DNA from: Diplosphaera chodatii
Lineage: Eukaryota; Chlorophyta; Trebouxiophyceae; Prasiolales; Stichococcaceae
DNA: 64,000 nt
Direction: 5' to 3'
Assembly: GCA_032358165.1 (NCBI GenBank)
Contig: JAALGY010000033.1
Location: 1,798,001 to 1,862,000, forward strand
Shown here: in pieces, positions 23,451-36,292 of the stretch
Layout: each line of letters opens with the position of its first letter
Position numbering within the stretch: the stretch's first letter is position 1
Position numbers and translations under genes: made by a program
The notes under the pieces: generated by a model
What the model saw: the letters and a program-made list of their open reading frames with translations, nothing else
What the model was told of the DNA's origin: nothing
Databases searched by the model: none

Positions 23451-26400
23451 TCATCTCTGCCGTCTATGTCGCTTTGCCCCCGGATGCCCATTGGCTGTTT
23501 GTCCACCCTTACCCTTCCGCTTCCTCGACTGCTGCTGCTCTGGCTGATCCTCATCGTTCTCTGCAATTGCAAGCATGCAACTAGTGGTGGTCCAGACATT
23601 TCAGCACATCATCCATCCCCGAGTCCATGCGGTCACACAGAACAAGGAAGGCAGCCTCACCGCGCTCTGCCGCCTCAATGCGCGCCGCCCACAGATCAGC
23701 GGAAGCAAAGTCCTCACCCGCTTCCTCATCGCCGCTGCTGCTGCCTGTAGGCACGGGCATGAAGGCAATATCATCAGACAGCTTGATAGCCACGCATTGT
23801 GCCATCTAGGCTGAACCCTTATGACAGGAGGCTGGCTGTTGCTAGGCACCTGCATCATCGCTGGCATCCTCTGCCCCTGCGCCGCCCTCGTCCTCGCTGG
23901 TCGTTGGCTCAGCCAGCTCAAAGGGATTGACATCGTCCCCGACGTCTGAGCCGCTGTCGTCACCTGTAAAACAACGCATCCAACGTCATGAAACACCGTG
24001 CCAACATCTGTTCATGCTTGCCTGCCATCCACACCAAGCTCCTGCAGCACATGCAGCGCACGCCTGATGCCACCATGCATGTGCACACGCTTTGTGGACA
24101 GAACGCATCGCGCAGGCGCACCTGGGGAGGCGTCGCTGTCGCTGGCCCCGGAGCCGGGCTCGTCAAAGGCGTCGGCCAGCGCGGCGTAGTCGTACTCGGC
24201 TGCGGGGGCGCCCTCGTCCAGGCCCTCACCCCCCGTCTCCTCCTCATCGTCCAGCATGCGGTCTGGTGCCACAAACGACGACAGGCTAGTGAGGTGAGGT
24301 TGTCTGCCCGCCTCGACATCTGGATGCTCCATCATCTGGTATGCTGGAGGACAGTGCACTGGGCTGGTGAGCCGGCTGCGTCCGGCCAAGTGCAAGATGT
24401 TGTAGTGGAAAGCAACCAAGCAGCATCGGCAGGATTTACCTACCACGTCGAGCCAGGATGCAGCCACTGCGCATTTCGCCAAGCTGACGTTACACTAATG
24501 CAGCGCTACCACAGAAAACACAAATGTCAGCATGTGAACCGCACCAATCTCTGCGTCGCTGGCGTCGGAGCCGTCGTCGGCATCGGCTGTCCGCCGCTTT
24601 CCGGCCTGCCCCCTGGCCTCCTTGGCAGAATAGAACTTGTGGAAGAACACCGCGTCGGGGCGGATGTCGGCCGCCGCCAGCGCCGCAAAGGCGGAGGTGC
24701 CGGGCTCCGCCCCGCCCGTCGCGCCCCGCCCCGACGCCGCCTTGGCCAGCGGCTGCATGACTGACCCGCCGCGCGGCTTGGCCTGCAGAGACAGGCACAA
24801 ATTGAGCTCAATAGGACGGACACTCCCCACAAGAATATGCAGAGCCAGATGGCGATGTCAGCAAAGCACGATGTAGTTGGCTGCATCCTTGCATTGCCAG
24901 CAAGCAACACCATGAGCACCTTGGCTTTGCGGCGCACGAACTTGTCGAGGAAGGCGGGCAGCGCCAGGTCGTGCAGCGGGTCACCATCGTACACAACTGA
25001 AGCGCCGCCTGTTCGTGGAGATGGTACCCTCTGTGATGTAAGCCCTGCTTGCCCGACTGAGGTGGCCGTGATCCGTGAAGCAGCAAATGTCATGTCAGAC
25101 ATAGGGGTCTGGGATGGGGGCGGTAGCTGTTGGGACAGCTCTGTAAGTGTCACCTGCTAAGGAGGTTGCCATTGCCACGACTGAGGGATGCACGTGCCGC
25201 GTAAGCAGCACCACCTCCCACCAGCACGCTGTCTCCGCACCGCAGTACAGGGCCTCCCTGTGGGCAGTGCAGCATCGACACATCAGTTAAACCGCTGGCG
25301 GTTCCACAGCATTGCATGTGAATATCGTGTGGGAGTGACTACTGCTTGCGAAGTGTTCGTACAACGGCCAGCTTCCTCGAAGATGTTCACATCGCTGCTG
25401 CAACAGCACCTTTTGTGCATGTCGTAGGCGCCGGGTGCTGGCCAGGGCGGCTCGCCGCTGGGCTGCGGGCCCTCCACAGCCTCTGCCTGATGCCCCGGCT
25501 GCGCGACTGACTGCTGCGCTGCGTCCACAGCACCGTCGTCTGAGGCTTCTGCTGCTGTGCTGCCTGGGCTGCCTGCCTGGGCTGGATGCGCTGACTGCTG
25601 CTCCTGCTGCTGCTGCTGCGGCTCTGCTGCCAGTGGCGGCTCCGCATTGTCTGCCACATCCCTGAAGTGCTCCACCTCGTCTGCGGAGGCCTGCGGCTGC
25701 AGGATGGCTGTCCACAATGCTGGTTTGGCCTGCACAGGACATGCGCAAGGCTCGTCAAAAGGGCCCAGATTCCGCTGTCATTGCATGGTGAAAGAGCTGG
25801 TGACAAACGTTGCACTGTGCTGCTGCGGACGCTGCATGGGATGCTACGCAGCGGAGGTCATCCCAAACTGCATGCTACCATGCTCATGGGCGACCAGCCA
25901 CACACCTTCAACACCTCGGACACGAGGAAGAGGATGCCAGCAGCAAAGGGGGCGGGTGACTGCACCGCCACCTGCAGCAGCCGCTTGGCAAAGGCCGCCA
26001 CACGCTTGATGCTCACATCGACCTTCATCGCCTGAGTTTGCCACAATCCGGGTCAGCAGAAAGTATGAGAGACGCCTGAGCACCTCTGTCAGCACACAGC
26101 ACCGTCCAGATCAGCAGTTACGATGTAAGCCTTGCCTTGAAGACGAGGGACACGAACATGGGCGCCTTGTTCACGCGGCTGACCTCCGGCGACAGCATCA
26201 CAGCGTATAGCGCCCTGCATTGAAACATTCCAGCGGCTTTATGCATGGGTGCACTTTGCGCCGTGCATCCCAACAGCACACTGGGAGGGACCATCATGGC
26301 CGTTGACGGCCAACCACCGCACGCACCGGTAGAAGCGGTCGCTGACAGCGCGGCGGCTGCCCATCAGCTGCAGCATCAGCGCCAGCACCTGCAGGACAGG

Positions 26401-29400
26401 ACACAGTGTGTGAGGGTGCCAGCTGATGCGTACAAACGTCGGTGCTTCACGGCTATCCTCACAGTGGTGTACGATGCAGCCTGCTGGCGTCAGGCATCCC
26501 AGGCGCACCTGCAGCGAGACGCCCAGGGGCGCGGTGTGGGTGATGCGGAACAGCGCGTCGGAATGCTTGTCAATGACTGTCTCCACCTCAGCGACATCCA
26601 CATACGGGAATGCCCGCCGCACGCCCGCTACCAGGGCCCCCAGCATGCGCGCATCCATCTCCTCCGCCTATCGCCACAACATACCACAGTCCCATACGCT
26701 GTGCTACCGTCTGCTTGATATGCGGAAGTGTGTCTGCCTTGCCAGTGCATGCTCGCACGGACCACTGCAGCTGACTGGGAGCAGGCCCGACTGCTGCGGC
26801 CGCCGCCTCGTGCGCACCACACGGTATGCCTGGTGCTTGCACACAGCAAGGCTTGCAATGGGTTGGCATGCAGCGGGCTCACCGTGTGTGCCCCGATGCC
26901 TGCAGCGCCTTTCTTCGGCGGGTGCTTGTGCTGCTTATGCCGGCCGCCCTTCTGCCTGCCAGGCTTGTGCTTTCCCTTCTTCTGGGCAGCGGCAGCTGCT
27001 GTAGCCTTCTCTTCAGCGGCTCGCTGCACCGTCGCGGCATGGCCGACCTGCATACAGGCTTTGCAAGGTCACAGGATGTCCAAAAGTACGACAAGCACAC
27101 TGCACAGAATGGCACCTAGGCCCACCCAGCAGAGGCATAGGCCGGCGCTCTGAGAGCTCACCTTGCCGGTCATGATCAGCGAGAAGAGGGTCAAATACAC
27201 ATCAATGAGCCTCTTTGCCAGCTCACTGCCTCCTGCAGCACACACCACGCTACTTAGAACAACTACTCACTGACTATTTCGGGTGCCAGGGGACGAGCGG
27301 CAAGCGGTACATGCCATGCGGCATGCAGGCGGCGGCGGGGGCGCACCGTGTGTGGGGTGGTGCGACAGCTGCAGCTGGTTGAGGAACACGACGGCGTAGT
27401 AGCGGGCGCGCTCCTGCAGGCCCGGGCGGAACATGAAGCGCTGCACCTCCGCCACCACGATGGACTTCATGCCCGGGTGCTCCGCCAGCACGTTGCCCAG
27501 CAGGTACCCCGCCTGCACGGCAGCCGCAGGGGAGCTGACGACATGTCCGGACCAGCATGTGCACAGCCTGGCTGCATCCCAGGCCGTGTGGCGACAGGGC
27601 GCAGGAGCGCTGGAAGAAGGTGGCTGCGGGTGGTGGTGTGCAGGGGCACGGGGGCGGCGCCGACCTTGGAGGCCAGCTTGCGGGAGGGGTCGCCCAGCTT
27701 GTTGACCAGCAGCGACATCAGGGCGGCCTCGGCCTCGGGCTTGGCACGCAGCAGCTCCGCCGCCGCCCGCAGCGCCCGCTCCTTCACATACTCCAGGTTG
27801 TCCCGGCTGCCCTCCTCCAGCGCCGCCACAAACGCCGCGTACCTGCCAAGCACATGCCCCACCTTGACAAGTGGCCGGTTGCAGTATGCGCCTGTAGTCT
27901 GTGTGGCACTCTTGCAGGCACTGCAATGGACACAAAATGCAGAGCAGTCACAGGGACTATCGGATGAGCGGCGAACCCAGTCACCTCTGCTTGAGTGCAT
28001 CCTCGAAGACCCACAGCATCAGTCGCCGCTCGCCCTCACGGCCAGGCGGCAGCAGAGCCAGCGGTTGCTGCGTCAGCCACCGCAGCTTGCGGTCTGGCAG
28101 CAGGGCCGTCGCAAAAATCTCCCGCCCAGCGTCTATTGCCTGATGTCCAGGACAAGACCACACCAATGATCACACCCTGATTATCATCTATCAGATACCG
28201 CTGCCCGTGAATGCGCCAAGTGCCGAACAAGTTCTTGGAGTGGGTCCAGAAGCTCTACATATGCATTGGACAGCACTGAGGAGCCTGAGAAGCTACTCTC
28301 CGGGTCACCTGCCCCACGACGCTGCGTCCCCCCTTGTGCCGCGCAACCCAGCCGACCAGCTGGTCCAGGCTCTTCACGTTCGCCACCGCTGACTCCTACA
28401 AAAGCATGCTGGTATCCTCATAGGCTGCATGCAATGTGTTGAATGCCTACTGCTGCATGTGATCTTAAGCCATATCGCAGGATATGTGGCACTTGCAAAG
28501 CTCACCTGGAGCAGCAGCGTGATCGCGGCGACTTTGTCGGAGGTGGTGCCGCTGTGCCGCACTTGCTGCAACCACCGTGCGTCCTGCCCACTCTTGCGCC
28601 CCATGTCCGCCTCGAACACAGTCGCCTCCCGCTCCAGGGCAGCCTCACCCCGCGCGCGCAGCTCCGCGGCCTGCACATTGGCCGGCCACACCACTCTGAC
28701 CCAATCCATCGACAACGGCATCGTCGACTGGCATTACTCGATTCGAAGACAGAAGCACGTCGGAGCTTGCTTGGGTGGCGCACCTTGGCATCTGAGACGG
28801 GTGGTGTGGTTGCATCCGCTGTTGGCAGCGGCGGCAACGCTTCCAGCGCCTCATACCAGAGCCCCGGCGCATCACGGCCCAACAGGCTGCGCTTGCCGTC
28901 ACCTGCGTGGGGGCACAGCGAGATCATGCGAAGCGCAATTGCTGTTTGACACAGGACAGGGCACCACCACCGGGCCGCCAGGGCGGGACTGGGAGCAGCA
29001 GCCGGACTGCTTGCCTGGCCGCGGTCCAACGCCTTCATTCCATCCCCGTGTCCGGATCGCTTCTGCCACGGCGTCGCTCACGGGCGGAATGACGCTCGGC
29101 TGAGCCTCCCGCTGGTTGGCACCCGCGGCGGCCGCCTTGCCGGTGCCGCCGTGCTTCCTGCCTGACACCGCAGCGCGGGTGTCTGGCTCATCGCTGTCGT
29201 CGTTCTCATCATCGCCCGCTGGCGGCGCCCGCTTCCGTTTCGACGCACTGCCAACCAGCTTCGCTTTGGCCTGCTGAGGCGCAAAATCATCGAAGGCATG
29301 ATCTGCACCGCCGCTGGCAAGGCCCAACTGCGACGCAAATGCCCGCACTTCCGCCTGCAGTTCCGGCGACTCGCCAACGGGCGACTCTTCGTTTGGGACA

Positions 29401-29444
29401 CTCGTCACGGCTGTTTTGCGCCGCCGCTTCTTCTCGATCGACAT
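23451..29444 (-). CDS. NOC1/Mak21/CEBPZ-family ribosome biogenesis factor
   Basis: Nucleolar protein of the CBF/Mak21 family; in yeast Noc1 works with Noc2 on early 60S pre-ribosomes. The N terminus, MSIEKKRRRKT, is basic and disordered, followed by VSDAVAEAIRTRGWNEG. HEAT-like exons follow: MGRKSGQDARWLQQV, LMLWVFEDALKQRYAAFVAA, LMSLLVNKLGDPSRKLASKV, GYLLGNVLAEHPGMKSIVVA, EVQRFMFRPGLQERARYYAV and ELAKRLIDVYLTLFSLIMTG. A Lys/His-rich insert lies at 26895-27020. The Mak21 core has DALFRITHTAPLGVSLQ, YRCVRWLAVNG, VDVSIKRVAAFAKRLLQVA, VVYDGDPLHDLALPAFLDKF and RPDAVFFHKFYSAKEA. The C-terminal third is acidic and ends FASADLWAARIEAAER. Reading on hits a stop at 23581, but a GTGAGG donor there joins in phase to an acceptor near 23565, giving a basic tail (SRKRKGKGG) that stops at 23451. 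Length and order fit CEBPZ. Confidence 0.9.
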
Positions 29445-30048
29445 GCGTGCTGCTCACCAAAGGCACAGCGGCGCCTGTTCAGTCATGCAAAGCAAACGCC
29501 TTCACATCGCTTTACGCACACGCCAAAATGCGATGATGATTTTTAAAGATGTGAAAGACGCATGGTTGTAAACCTGCAAGCACTGCTGCATCGTTCTGGC
29601 AATGGAGCATGCCAGAACGGGTGCTGAGCCAGAACTACTTCCTGCTGCTCCCTCAGCATGTGAGCATGACGCCAGCACAAGCACTCCAGCAGCGCTCACC
29701 GCCCGGCATGATATGCTTCATCTGCACGGTCTAAGTTTGCAGTCGGTGAAGCTAGCTTTGGGCACACATCCTTGCACCAGTCGTGTCACGCATTGACATC
29801 ATCCGCTGTTGGCGCACCCCACCTGGTACCTATCTGCCGTGCCTGTTTCTTCTTCCAAGGCTGCGGGCCGCGACACTGCAAACTGCATTTGAGTGCTTCT
29901 CCTAGAACGCCTGTCACCTTTCCACAGGCTGAAGGGCCACCCGCAGCACGCCGCGCCGCGGGGTGCAGCGCAGCTTCCCACCCAGCAGTGCCACCAGAAT
30001 AGCATGTATATAGCACTGTCCTAGCAGCAGCCAACTGTCTTCCGGTTC
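29445..30048. promoter_or_regulatory. Divergent intergenic region, NOC1 / PAQR
   Basis: About 600 bp between two opposite start codons, expected to hold both promoters. Frames inside it are short and without domains. Confidence 0.45.
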
Positions 30049-32023
30049 ATGGCAGCCTCAGCAATGTCCCAGCCGCAGCAGTCGGCGCGGTCGGCTGCCG
30101 CCAACGTGCCGCGGCGCAGGCGGAAGCCTAGCGCCCGCTGGCTCGGCAGCTTCGAGGACCTGCCCACCACTCTGCAGGTGCCGCAGCAGTGCTCAAGCCA
30201 CATTGCTCGGCCTGCCGCTGCGTCAAGTTCTGCCCAAGGGTTGCTGTGAGGTGCAGCAGTGTTCGCAAGACGCCCACGTCATGTCCGCAGGACAACAATT
30301 TCATCCGAAAAGGCTACCGCATCGGCTACAGCACGCGGGACATTCTGCTGTCGTTGTTCACGTGGCACAACGAGACCGGCAACATCCACAGCCATCTGAT
30401 AGGTATGCTTGAAATTGCTTCAACATCGCAGGCTCCAGTAGGTCAAACTCACATCCAGCATCACAATCGCCTCAGACAGCAGCCGAGATTATACCCTCTT
30501 GCTTCACATGCAGGCTTCCTGCTGTTTATGATACTCACGGTGGTCGTCGCGCTGAAGGCACCGATCCCTTTCACACATGGAGCCGATGCGATCTCGCAGC
30601 TTGAACACCGTTTGACACACCTCCGCTCCAGCAAAATCAGGCATGCAGCATGCTGTCATCTCGGCAATGCAATGCACATCTCGCCTGTCATCGACCACAC
30701 CAACGTACACATACATATGTTTCACTCCTCATCTAGAAGCGCTGCTTCTGTTTTGGCAGCAACCTGACGAGCCATGCGGGGCTGCGGCGCGGGGGCTTGC
30801 AACACCTGGCAGAGGGGGAGGACAGCCTGTGGCATGCTGTGCAATACGGACGGGACAGCTTGGCAGACCTGCCGGTGCGGGCTCAGAAGGTAGGCAGGCA
30901 CCTGGCCGACCCATCTGGAGAGCACTCGGCAGCACAGCCCGCCCGGCTGTTCCAGGTTGCTTCTGTGCTGCAGTTGTCGTCCTGTCAGCTGGAGGACTGC
31001 AGGTGAAGAACTCTTTAAAACCATCGCAGGTAGCGGCTGCGCTTCTGGATGTGCAGTGGCCCACTGAACGCTGGCCGGTGTATGTGTTTCTGGCCGGCGC
31101 CATGGCCTGCCTGCTGACCTCGGCCACCTGCCACCTGCTGTCCTGCTGCTCGTATGAGGTAGGCCGACCCTGTTGCCGAGCAGTGGCTGCTGTGCATTGC
31201 CTGTGCTGACATGTGACTGCAACTGGATCTCCTACATCGTGTTTTATTTCGTGCAAGATCACCTGCAGGTCAATCAGTTCATCTGGCGTTTGGACTATGC
31301 TGGTGAGTCATAGCCCTGGCCATCATGATGATTTGCAAGGAACCTGTCCTCTGCGACATTATTCTTGCTGCTTTGAAGCTCTCAGTCTCACTGTAAAGGC
31401 TGCCCTATTGCAGGCATTGCAGTGCTGATTGTGGCATCATTCTTTCCGCCTGTGTATTATGGGTTTTTGTGCCATCGCCCGACCCAGATATTCTACCTGG
31501 TTACCACTACAGCTCTGGGTACAGATCTCTTGCCAGTGCCAGATGCTGTACAGGTGCATTCACGCTACAGACAGCTGTGCTATGATCAACTTTGCGGGAT
31601 GAGCTGTACTGATATCCAGCTGCGACCACTACTCTACAGGTTTGGTATGCGTGGCAGTGTCGCTATTGGAGGTGTTCCAGCACTACAGGTTCAGGCCGCT
31701 TCGGGCCGGCATGTATGTTTCACTAGGGCTCTGGGGCGTAGTCCCTGCAGTTCACGTCTGGCGTGAGCTCGGCAGCGTTCCGGAAGTCATGAAGGCGCTG
31801 AAGCTGGACGTCCTCATGGGCGTCCTGTACGTGGTGCGCCTCTGCTCAGGAGAATCACGATACATGACATGTATGTAGGGTGCTCAGACAGCCACTCAAG
31901 CCTGAGCGTGATCTGCAGGGCGGTGCGGCTCTCTACGCCTTCAGATTCCCAGAGTGCCTGAAGCCGGGGGGCTTTGACTACTTATTCAACTCGCATCAGC
32001 TGTTCCACCTGGCAGCTTTGTGA
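30049..32023 (+). CDS. PAQR/heptahelical receptor-like membrane protein (HHP type), 3' end apparently frameshifted
   Basis: Seven-helix protein of the adiponectin-receptor/progestin-receptor (PAQR, plant HHP) family, some members of which act as zinc-dependent ceramidases. After a basic N terminus, FEDLPTTLQ joins in phase to DNNFIRKGYRIGYSTR and FTWHNETGNIHSHLIGF, the family signature before helix 1. Helices follow: LLFMILTVVVALKA, YVFLAGAMACLLTSATCHLL (first zinc His), FIWRLDYAGIAVLIVASFFP, TQIFYLVTTTALG, MYVSLGLWGVVPAVHVW, and LYAFRFPECLKPGGFDYLFN then SHQLFHLA (last two zinc His). The frame then stops at 32021-32023. The expected last helix, FVIAAFVHYRACL, is present immediately after but in another frame (32017-32055), so one base seems lost near 32009-32014. 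If real, the protein ends early. The shifted frame could splice to a short exon stopping at 32177. Confidence 0.85.
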
Positions 32024-32177
32024 TTGCCGCCTTTGTGCACTACCGCGCGTGCCTGGTGCGTCATAGGGCATCACGGTTGCACACAGTGTTGAACATGCAT
32101 GGGTATTCCCTTTGACATGTTTCTTGCAGAACTTTACGGCTGCTGATGAGCTGGTTCCTTCATACTGCAGACCATGA

Positions 32178-32915
32178 TCCACTGGCGCGACACTGTTGGT
32201 GGCTGCTCGACTTGGAGTGCCGGGGTAGCCAGTGGGGCGAATGCCACTCTGGGCACCTGACACTGGCTCGAACCCGCCCTCAAGACCGTGTTGCAGACGA
32301 TGACATGAGGGAACGAGCCCGCGCTACACGGGCCGCAAGAGGATGCTGCTGGCACATAGTGTTGCTGGGTGTCGGACCTAATCAGTGTGTTCGGTTTGAT
32401 GAAGTATGCCTTGCCGGCGACCGAGACTGAAGTTTAGGGCATAGCATCTAGCTGGCGTGGGCCGCATCCCTTTCGTGGGTTTGCCTATTGGTTTGTATCA
32501 CGTCTACCAATCACCGTGATTAGGAGGACCGGATCCAAAAGCTTGCTGGGACGCCTTAGGCTTTCCTGGAAGGACTTACTACATGCGGTGCATGTTGCTC
32601 GTGAGTCTGTCTTCACATGCACACGCTGGCGCTTGCAGCTAGAACCTTGTCAACATTGTGCAGGGTATGAAGTGGAGCTTGCCTGCCTGCTCTCAGGTGT
32701 TACACCGCCCGCTCAAAACCTCAACAATATCAAAGCCCTGGCCAGACATGTCAAAAGAACATGAAGCTGCATGTCGGCGTCGTTTCGCCATGGTTCTACT
32801 TGTTATGAAAAGGTGCCACCAGATTGACACATCCCATATGCAGCTGACTGTAACGTACAGGTGTGTCTCATCGCGTTTGCAATGATGTCCCACTGCTGCT
32901 GCTACGATGTGCAGG
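32178..32915. other. Convergent 3' gap, PAQR / CAP-H
   Basis: About 740 bp between facing gene ends. Frames here (for example 32178-32430 plus) show no domain and could be 3' UTR or a read-through exon of the PAQR gene. A minus-strand TGTAA (plus TTACA at 32700-32704) might serve the CAP-H gene. Confidence 0.35.
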
Positions 32916-35900
32916 TCATGCTGCAGGGCTGTACCCAATGGTGAGCTGACGCAAGTCGGCGCTGTCGGTGATGACGAGGCCGTGCTCGTTGGCAAGGTGC
33001 AGCAAGCAGATGAAGCACAGGTGCACGCTCAGGTCCGCCAGCTGGCCTGCGCCACTGGACTCGTCCAGCGACGCTATCACGTCCTGCATATGGGGGACAG
33101 CTGACCGCATCAACTGCAGTGAAATAGCCACACTGATGCTGTCCCGAGCAGGAGATGCATGAAGTGCTTTTGTACATGATGTCCCGAAGTTATCAGCGTT
33201 GGGTGAGTGGTGCACCCTAGCAGCTCATGAAGCAGTTGGCAGGCAAATTCCAGGAGCCGCACCTGGAAGCGCAGCTGCACATCTGCAGGCGCCTGCATGT
33301 CTGCCGCTGGCTGTTGTTGCCTCTTGCCTAGCTGCTTGATGCGCTGCCACAGCGCCTCCTTCAGCTGCCGCACGTCCACCTGGTTGGCAATGGGGTGTCC
33401 TCTTCACAATACTGCTCGTGGTGGTTCAAGTCAAGAGCACTGAGGGGGTGCAGAAGCGCGAGGGTGGTGCATCCGGTGTTCAGGTGTTTGTACATGCAGA
33501 AAGTGCTGCATTGGCTGGGGTTGGGTGAGGCTGCAGTGCAGAAAGGCGGTGCACACCTGCTTGGAGGAGCGGGCATAGGCGATGCCTGTGTTGGGGACCT
33601 TCCGGGGCACGGACAGCAGGGCGCCGTCCTCGGCCTCATCTGCCGCCTGCATCGCGCCCCAGGCATCCCTCGCACCACCCTCATCATCGCTGGCGCCTCC
33701 GTCCCCGTAGCCTGCAGCAGAGCACCGGCACGCATGGTCGTAATGCAGAGCGCCGAAGCTTTGATGCCGTGTCGCAGGCCGTAAAAGGTCAGAGCTGCGC
33801 CCCGAAGCGCTGTGCGCACCGAAGTCACCGCCGCCATCATCAGAGCTGGCATAGCCCGCGTCACAGTCGCCGTTGCCAGCTGTCCCAGTGCGCGCAGCCC
33901 GCGTCATGGACCGCGTCACCCGCACACCCGGCTTCAGGAACAGCTCTGCCAGCTGCTTGGCCTGCATCATGGCAGTTGCGTCAGCATCGGAGTATTGCTC
34001 TGAGGAACACGCAGGTACACATGCCACCGCGTAGCCCTGATTCCACGATATCCTGTTGCGTCGATGTGGTTGAATACTGTGCAGAAAGGGCGTGTGACAG
34101 CATCACAGTCGAGGCTGCGTACCTCAATGTGCAGATCCTTTGGCAGCAGCGTGTCCTTTATTCCAAGTGTTTTCACGCAGATCTGCTCCTTGCGTGTCGC
34201 AAGCTTGAATGTGTCGTCTGCTAGCGGCGGCAGGTTCTCAAAGTCGATCATCGTCACCTTGCGCTGCCGCCTGCAGTGGATCACGCACGCACATAGTCTC
34301 CACAGGCAGCCATGCATAAGCATTGCCCTGGCACTGGATCTCTGTGTGACGCTGCAACCAGTCTGCCAACGACCCCACCTGGCTGCCTTGGGCTTGGCTG
34401 CCGCGGCCGCGTCGGGTTCGGCGCGGAAGCGCCAGTGGGAGGCGCCCGCCCAGCCGGCGCCCCCAGTCACGGGGCCCGACCCCCTGCCCGCCTCCAGCAG
34501 CCACTGCACCGCCTGCTCGCTGAGGCCGCCGCTGCGGCTGTCGTGGGCCATGCTGCCGGCCGCGCTGGTGCCGCCGCGCTTCGCTGTGCCGCTGATAAGG
34601 CCCTCACGGGCGGCGGCCCCGCCGCCCTCGGGGCTGCCCCTCAGCGAGCTGCTGCCACCCGCCGGCTCCGGGCTGCCCGCGTCCGAGTAGCCGCCCCCAT
34701 CGCCGCCATCATACCCTGACGACCAGCGTGTCACAGGCGGTCAAGCTTGTCCATGCACGAGGTTGCAACCATGTCACAGAACCATGGCGCCACGCTCTGT
34801 GAGCCTCACCGTCATCGGAGTAAGACTCGGGGGCGTCTGCAGGCTGTGCATCTGAGGATCGCTGCTGCGCAGCGCTGCCGCTGTCAATGTCCAACTGCTG
34901 CATGCCGGTCGCTAGCTCGGCGGCGTCTGCACGCAGTTGAAGAGGTCAGGCCTTCCCAAGGCCGCTGACAAACACGCCATCCCATCTCTAGGATAACTTC
35001 AACACAGTGCTGCTCATGCGGTGATGCGTGTGCACCTGGTGCATGGCGGCCCTCTGCAACCTCGGCTACCAGGCGAGCGGCAGAATCTGCTGCATCTGGC
35101 GGTGGGACATGCCCCATCAGCTCAGCAATGGCATCCAGGCTGGGTGCGATGTCTGCACCCTCCGGCGCCTGCCGCACTGCGTCAAGCTGCTGCTGCAGGG
35201 CCGACAGGTCCACCTGCACGTCTGCTGTGCCCTGGCCGGCTGCTGCAAGTGCCTGCTCCGGCACATCTGACGAGTCGAATATGATCTGACACCCGCTGTA
35301 GACGCTGAGGTTGTTCAGCAGCAGACCTGCTCAGCCGCAATACATGTCGTCAATTTGTGAGACAGACAGAGCGTCATGTGCACAACAGCACAGCATGAAT
35401 GGCCTTCCCATAGCAGCAGACTGATTGAAACAGCGCCGCTCTGCGCAGGGGTTACCTGAGGCACCGCCCTCGTCAAACTGCGCTGACATCTTGTGGAACA
35501 GCGGGTCCACTGCGAATGCCAGATCAAACTTCTTGACGTTGAGAGTGTCGAAGCTGTTCTCCAGTGTGCTGCTCGGGTCGGCATCTGCATTGGCCCGCCG
35601 CCGCCGGCCCTGGCTACCCTGGCTCTGCTCCCCCTGGCCCTCATCTGCCGCCGGCAAAGCCGCACAATGACCGTCGGCACAGCTCAGAACCTTGTTTTCG
35701 AGGCAGTACTCAACGCAGGCAGCGTGCACAGGATGCAGCACCCCAGCAGGCAAAGTGCAGCCTCCAGCAAGACCCCCTGCCCACCGTTGTCGATGGCGGC
35801 ATCTGCATCGTCTGCAGCGGCGCCGGCGCTTCGGGAAAGGCCGCCCAGCACCTTGAAGGCTTCCGAGTGCACGCTGTCCACCCGGTAGGAGTAGATCTTG

Positions 35901-36292
35901 ATGCCGGCGTCGAGCGTGCAGCTGGCGTTCTGAAAGTTGGTCGTCCGCCCCTCATCCGACGGCTTGACCAGGTCCGACATGTGGTCAATGAGGTTCAGGC
36001 TCCACGTGTTCTTCTGGCTGATCTTGTTCTCGGCGGCCAGCTTGATGCAGTTCCTGTACATCTCCGTGACCTGGGCAGCGCGTGCAGCAACCTCAGGCTC
36101 CTGCGCCGCCGCACCACATACGCCGGCGGGGATGAGGTGCATCGGGGTGCACAGCTGCCGGAAACAACCGGCAGGGGCTCGTTGACAGATTGTAAAGGGT
36201 GCCACTTTTCACACCTGAACGGTGGACAGCCCCGCGGGCGCCCGCCGCTGAGCCGGAGCCTCGTCGGTGTCCATGTTCTCCTTACCGCCCAT
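32916..36292 (-). CDS. Condensin complex subunit CAP-H (Barren, kleisin)
   Basis: Kleisin subunit of condensin I, bridging SMC2 and SMC4 in chromosome compaction. The start is MGGKENMDTDEAPAQRRA at 36292. The N-terminal kleisin exon reads CIKLAAENKISQKNTWSLNL, LIDHMSDLVKPSDEGRTTNF, ASCTLDAGIKIYSYRVDSVH. The Barren hallmark LAFAVDPLFHKMSAQFDEGG is at about 35460-35520. The middle is acidic and repetitive, then SHWRFRAEP (about 34420-34445) and MIDFENLPPLADDTFKLAT (about 34200-34255). Further on are LSVPRKVPNTGIAYARSSKQ, joined in phase to VDVRQLKEALWQRIKQLG, and the conserved C-terminal helix SVHLCFICLLHLANEHGL (about 32975-33030) that binds the SMC head. The reading frame stops at 32916. The order of motifs matches CAP-H rather than CAP-H2. 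A low-complexity Gly/Ser/Ala insert (34500-34740) is unusual in length. Confidence 0.93.

Noticed and set aside
23581..23650. Stop of the NOC1 gene at 23581
   Set aside because: Reading to 23581 crosses a GTGAGG donor; splicing there in phase to an acceptor near 23565 gives a more fitting acidic-then-basic tail ending at 23451.
32024..32430. Spliced read-through end of the PAQR gene via a donor at 32020
   Set aside because: The resulting tail is unlike the family, while the frame ignored by that splice encodes the expected last helix; a frameshift explains the data better.
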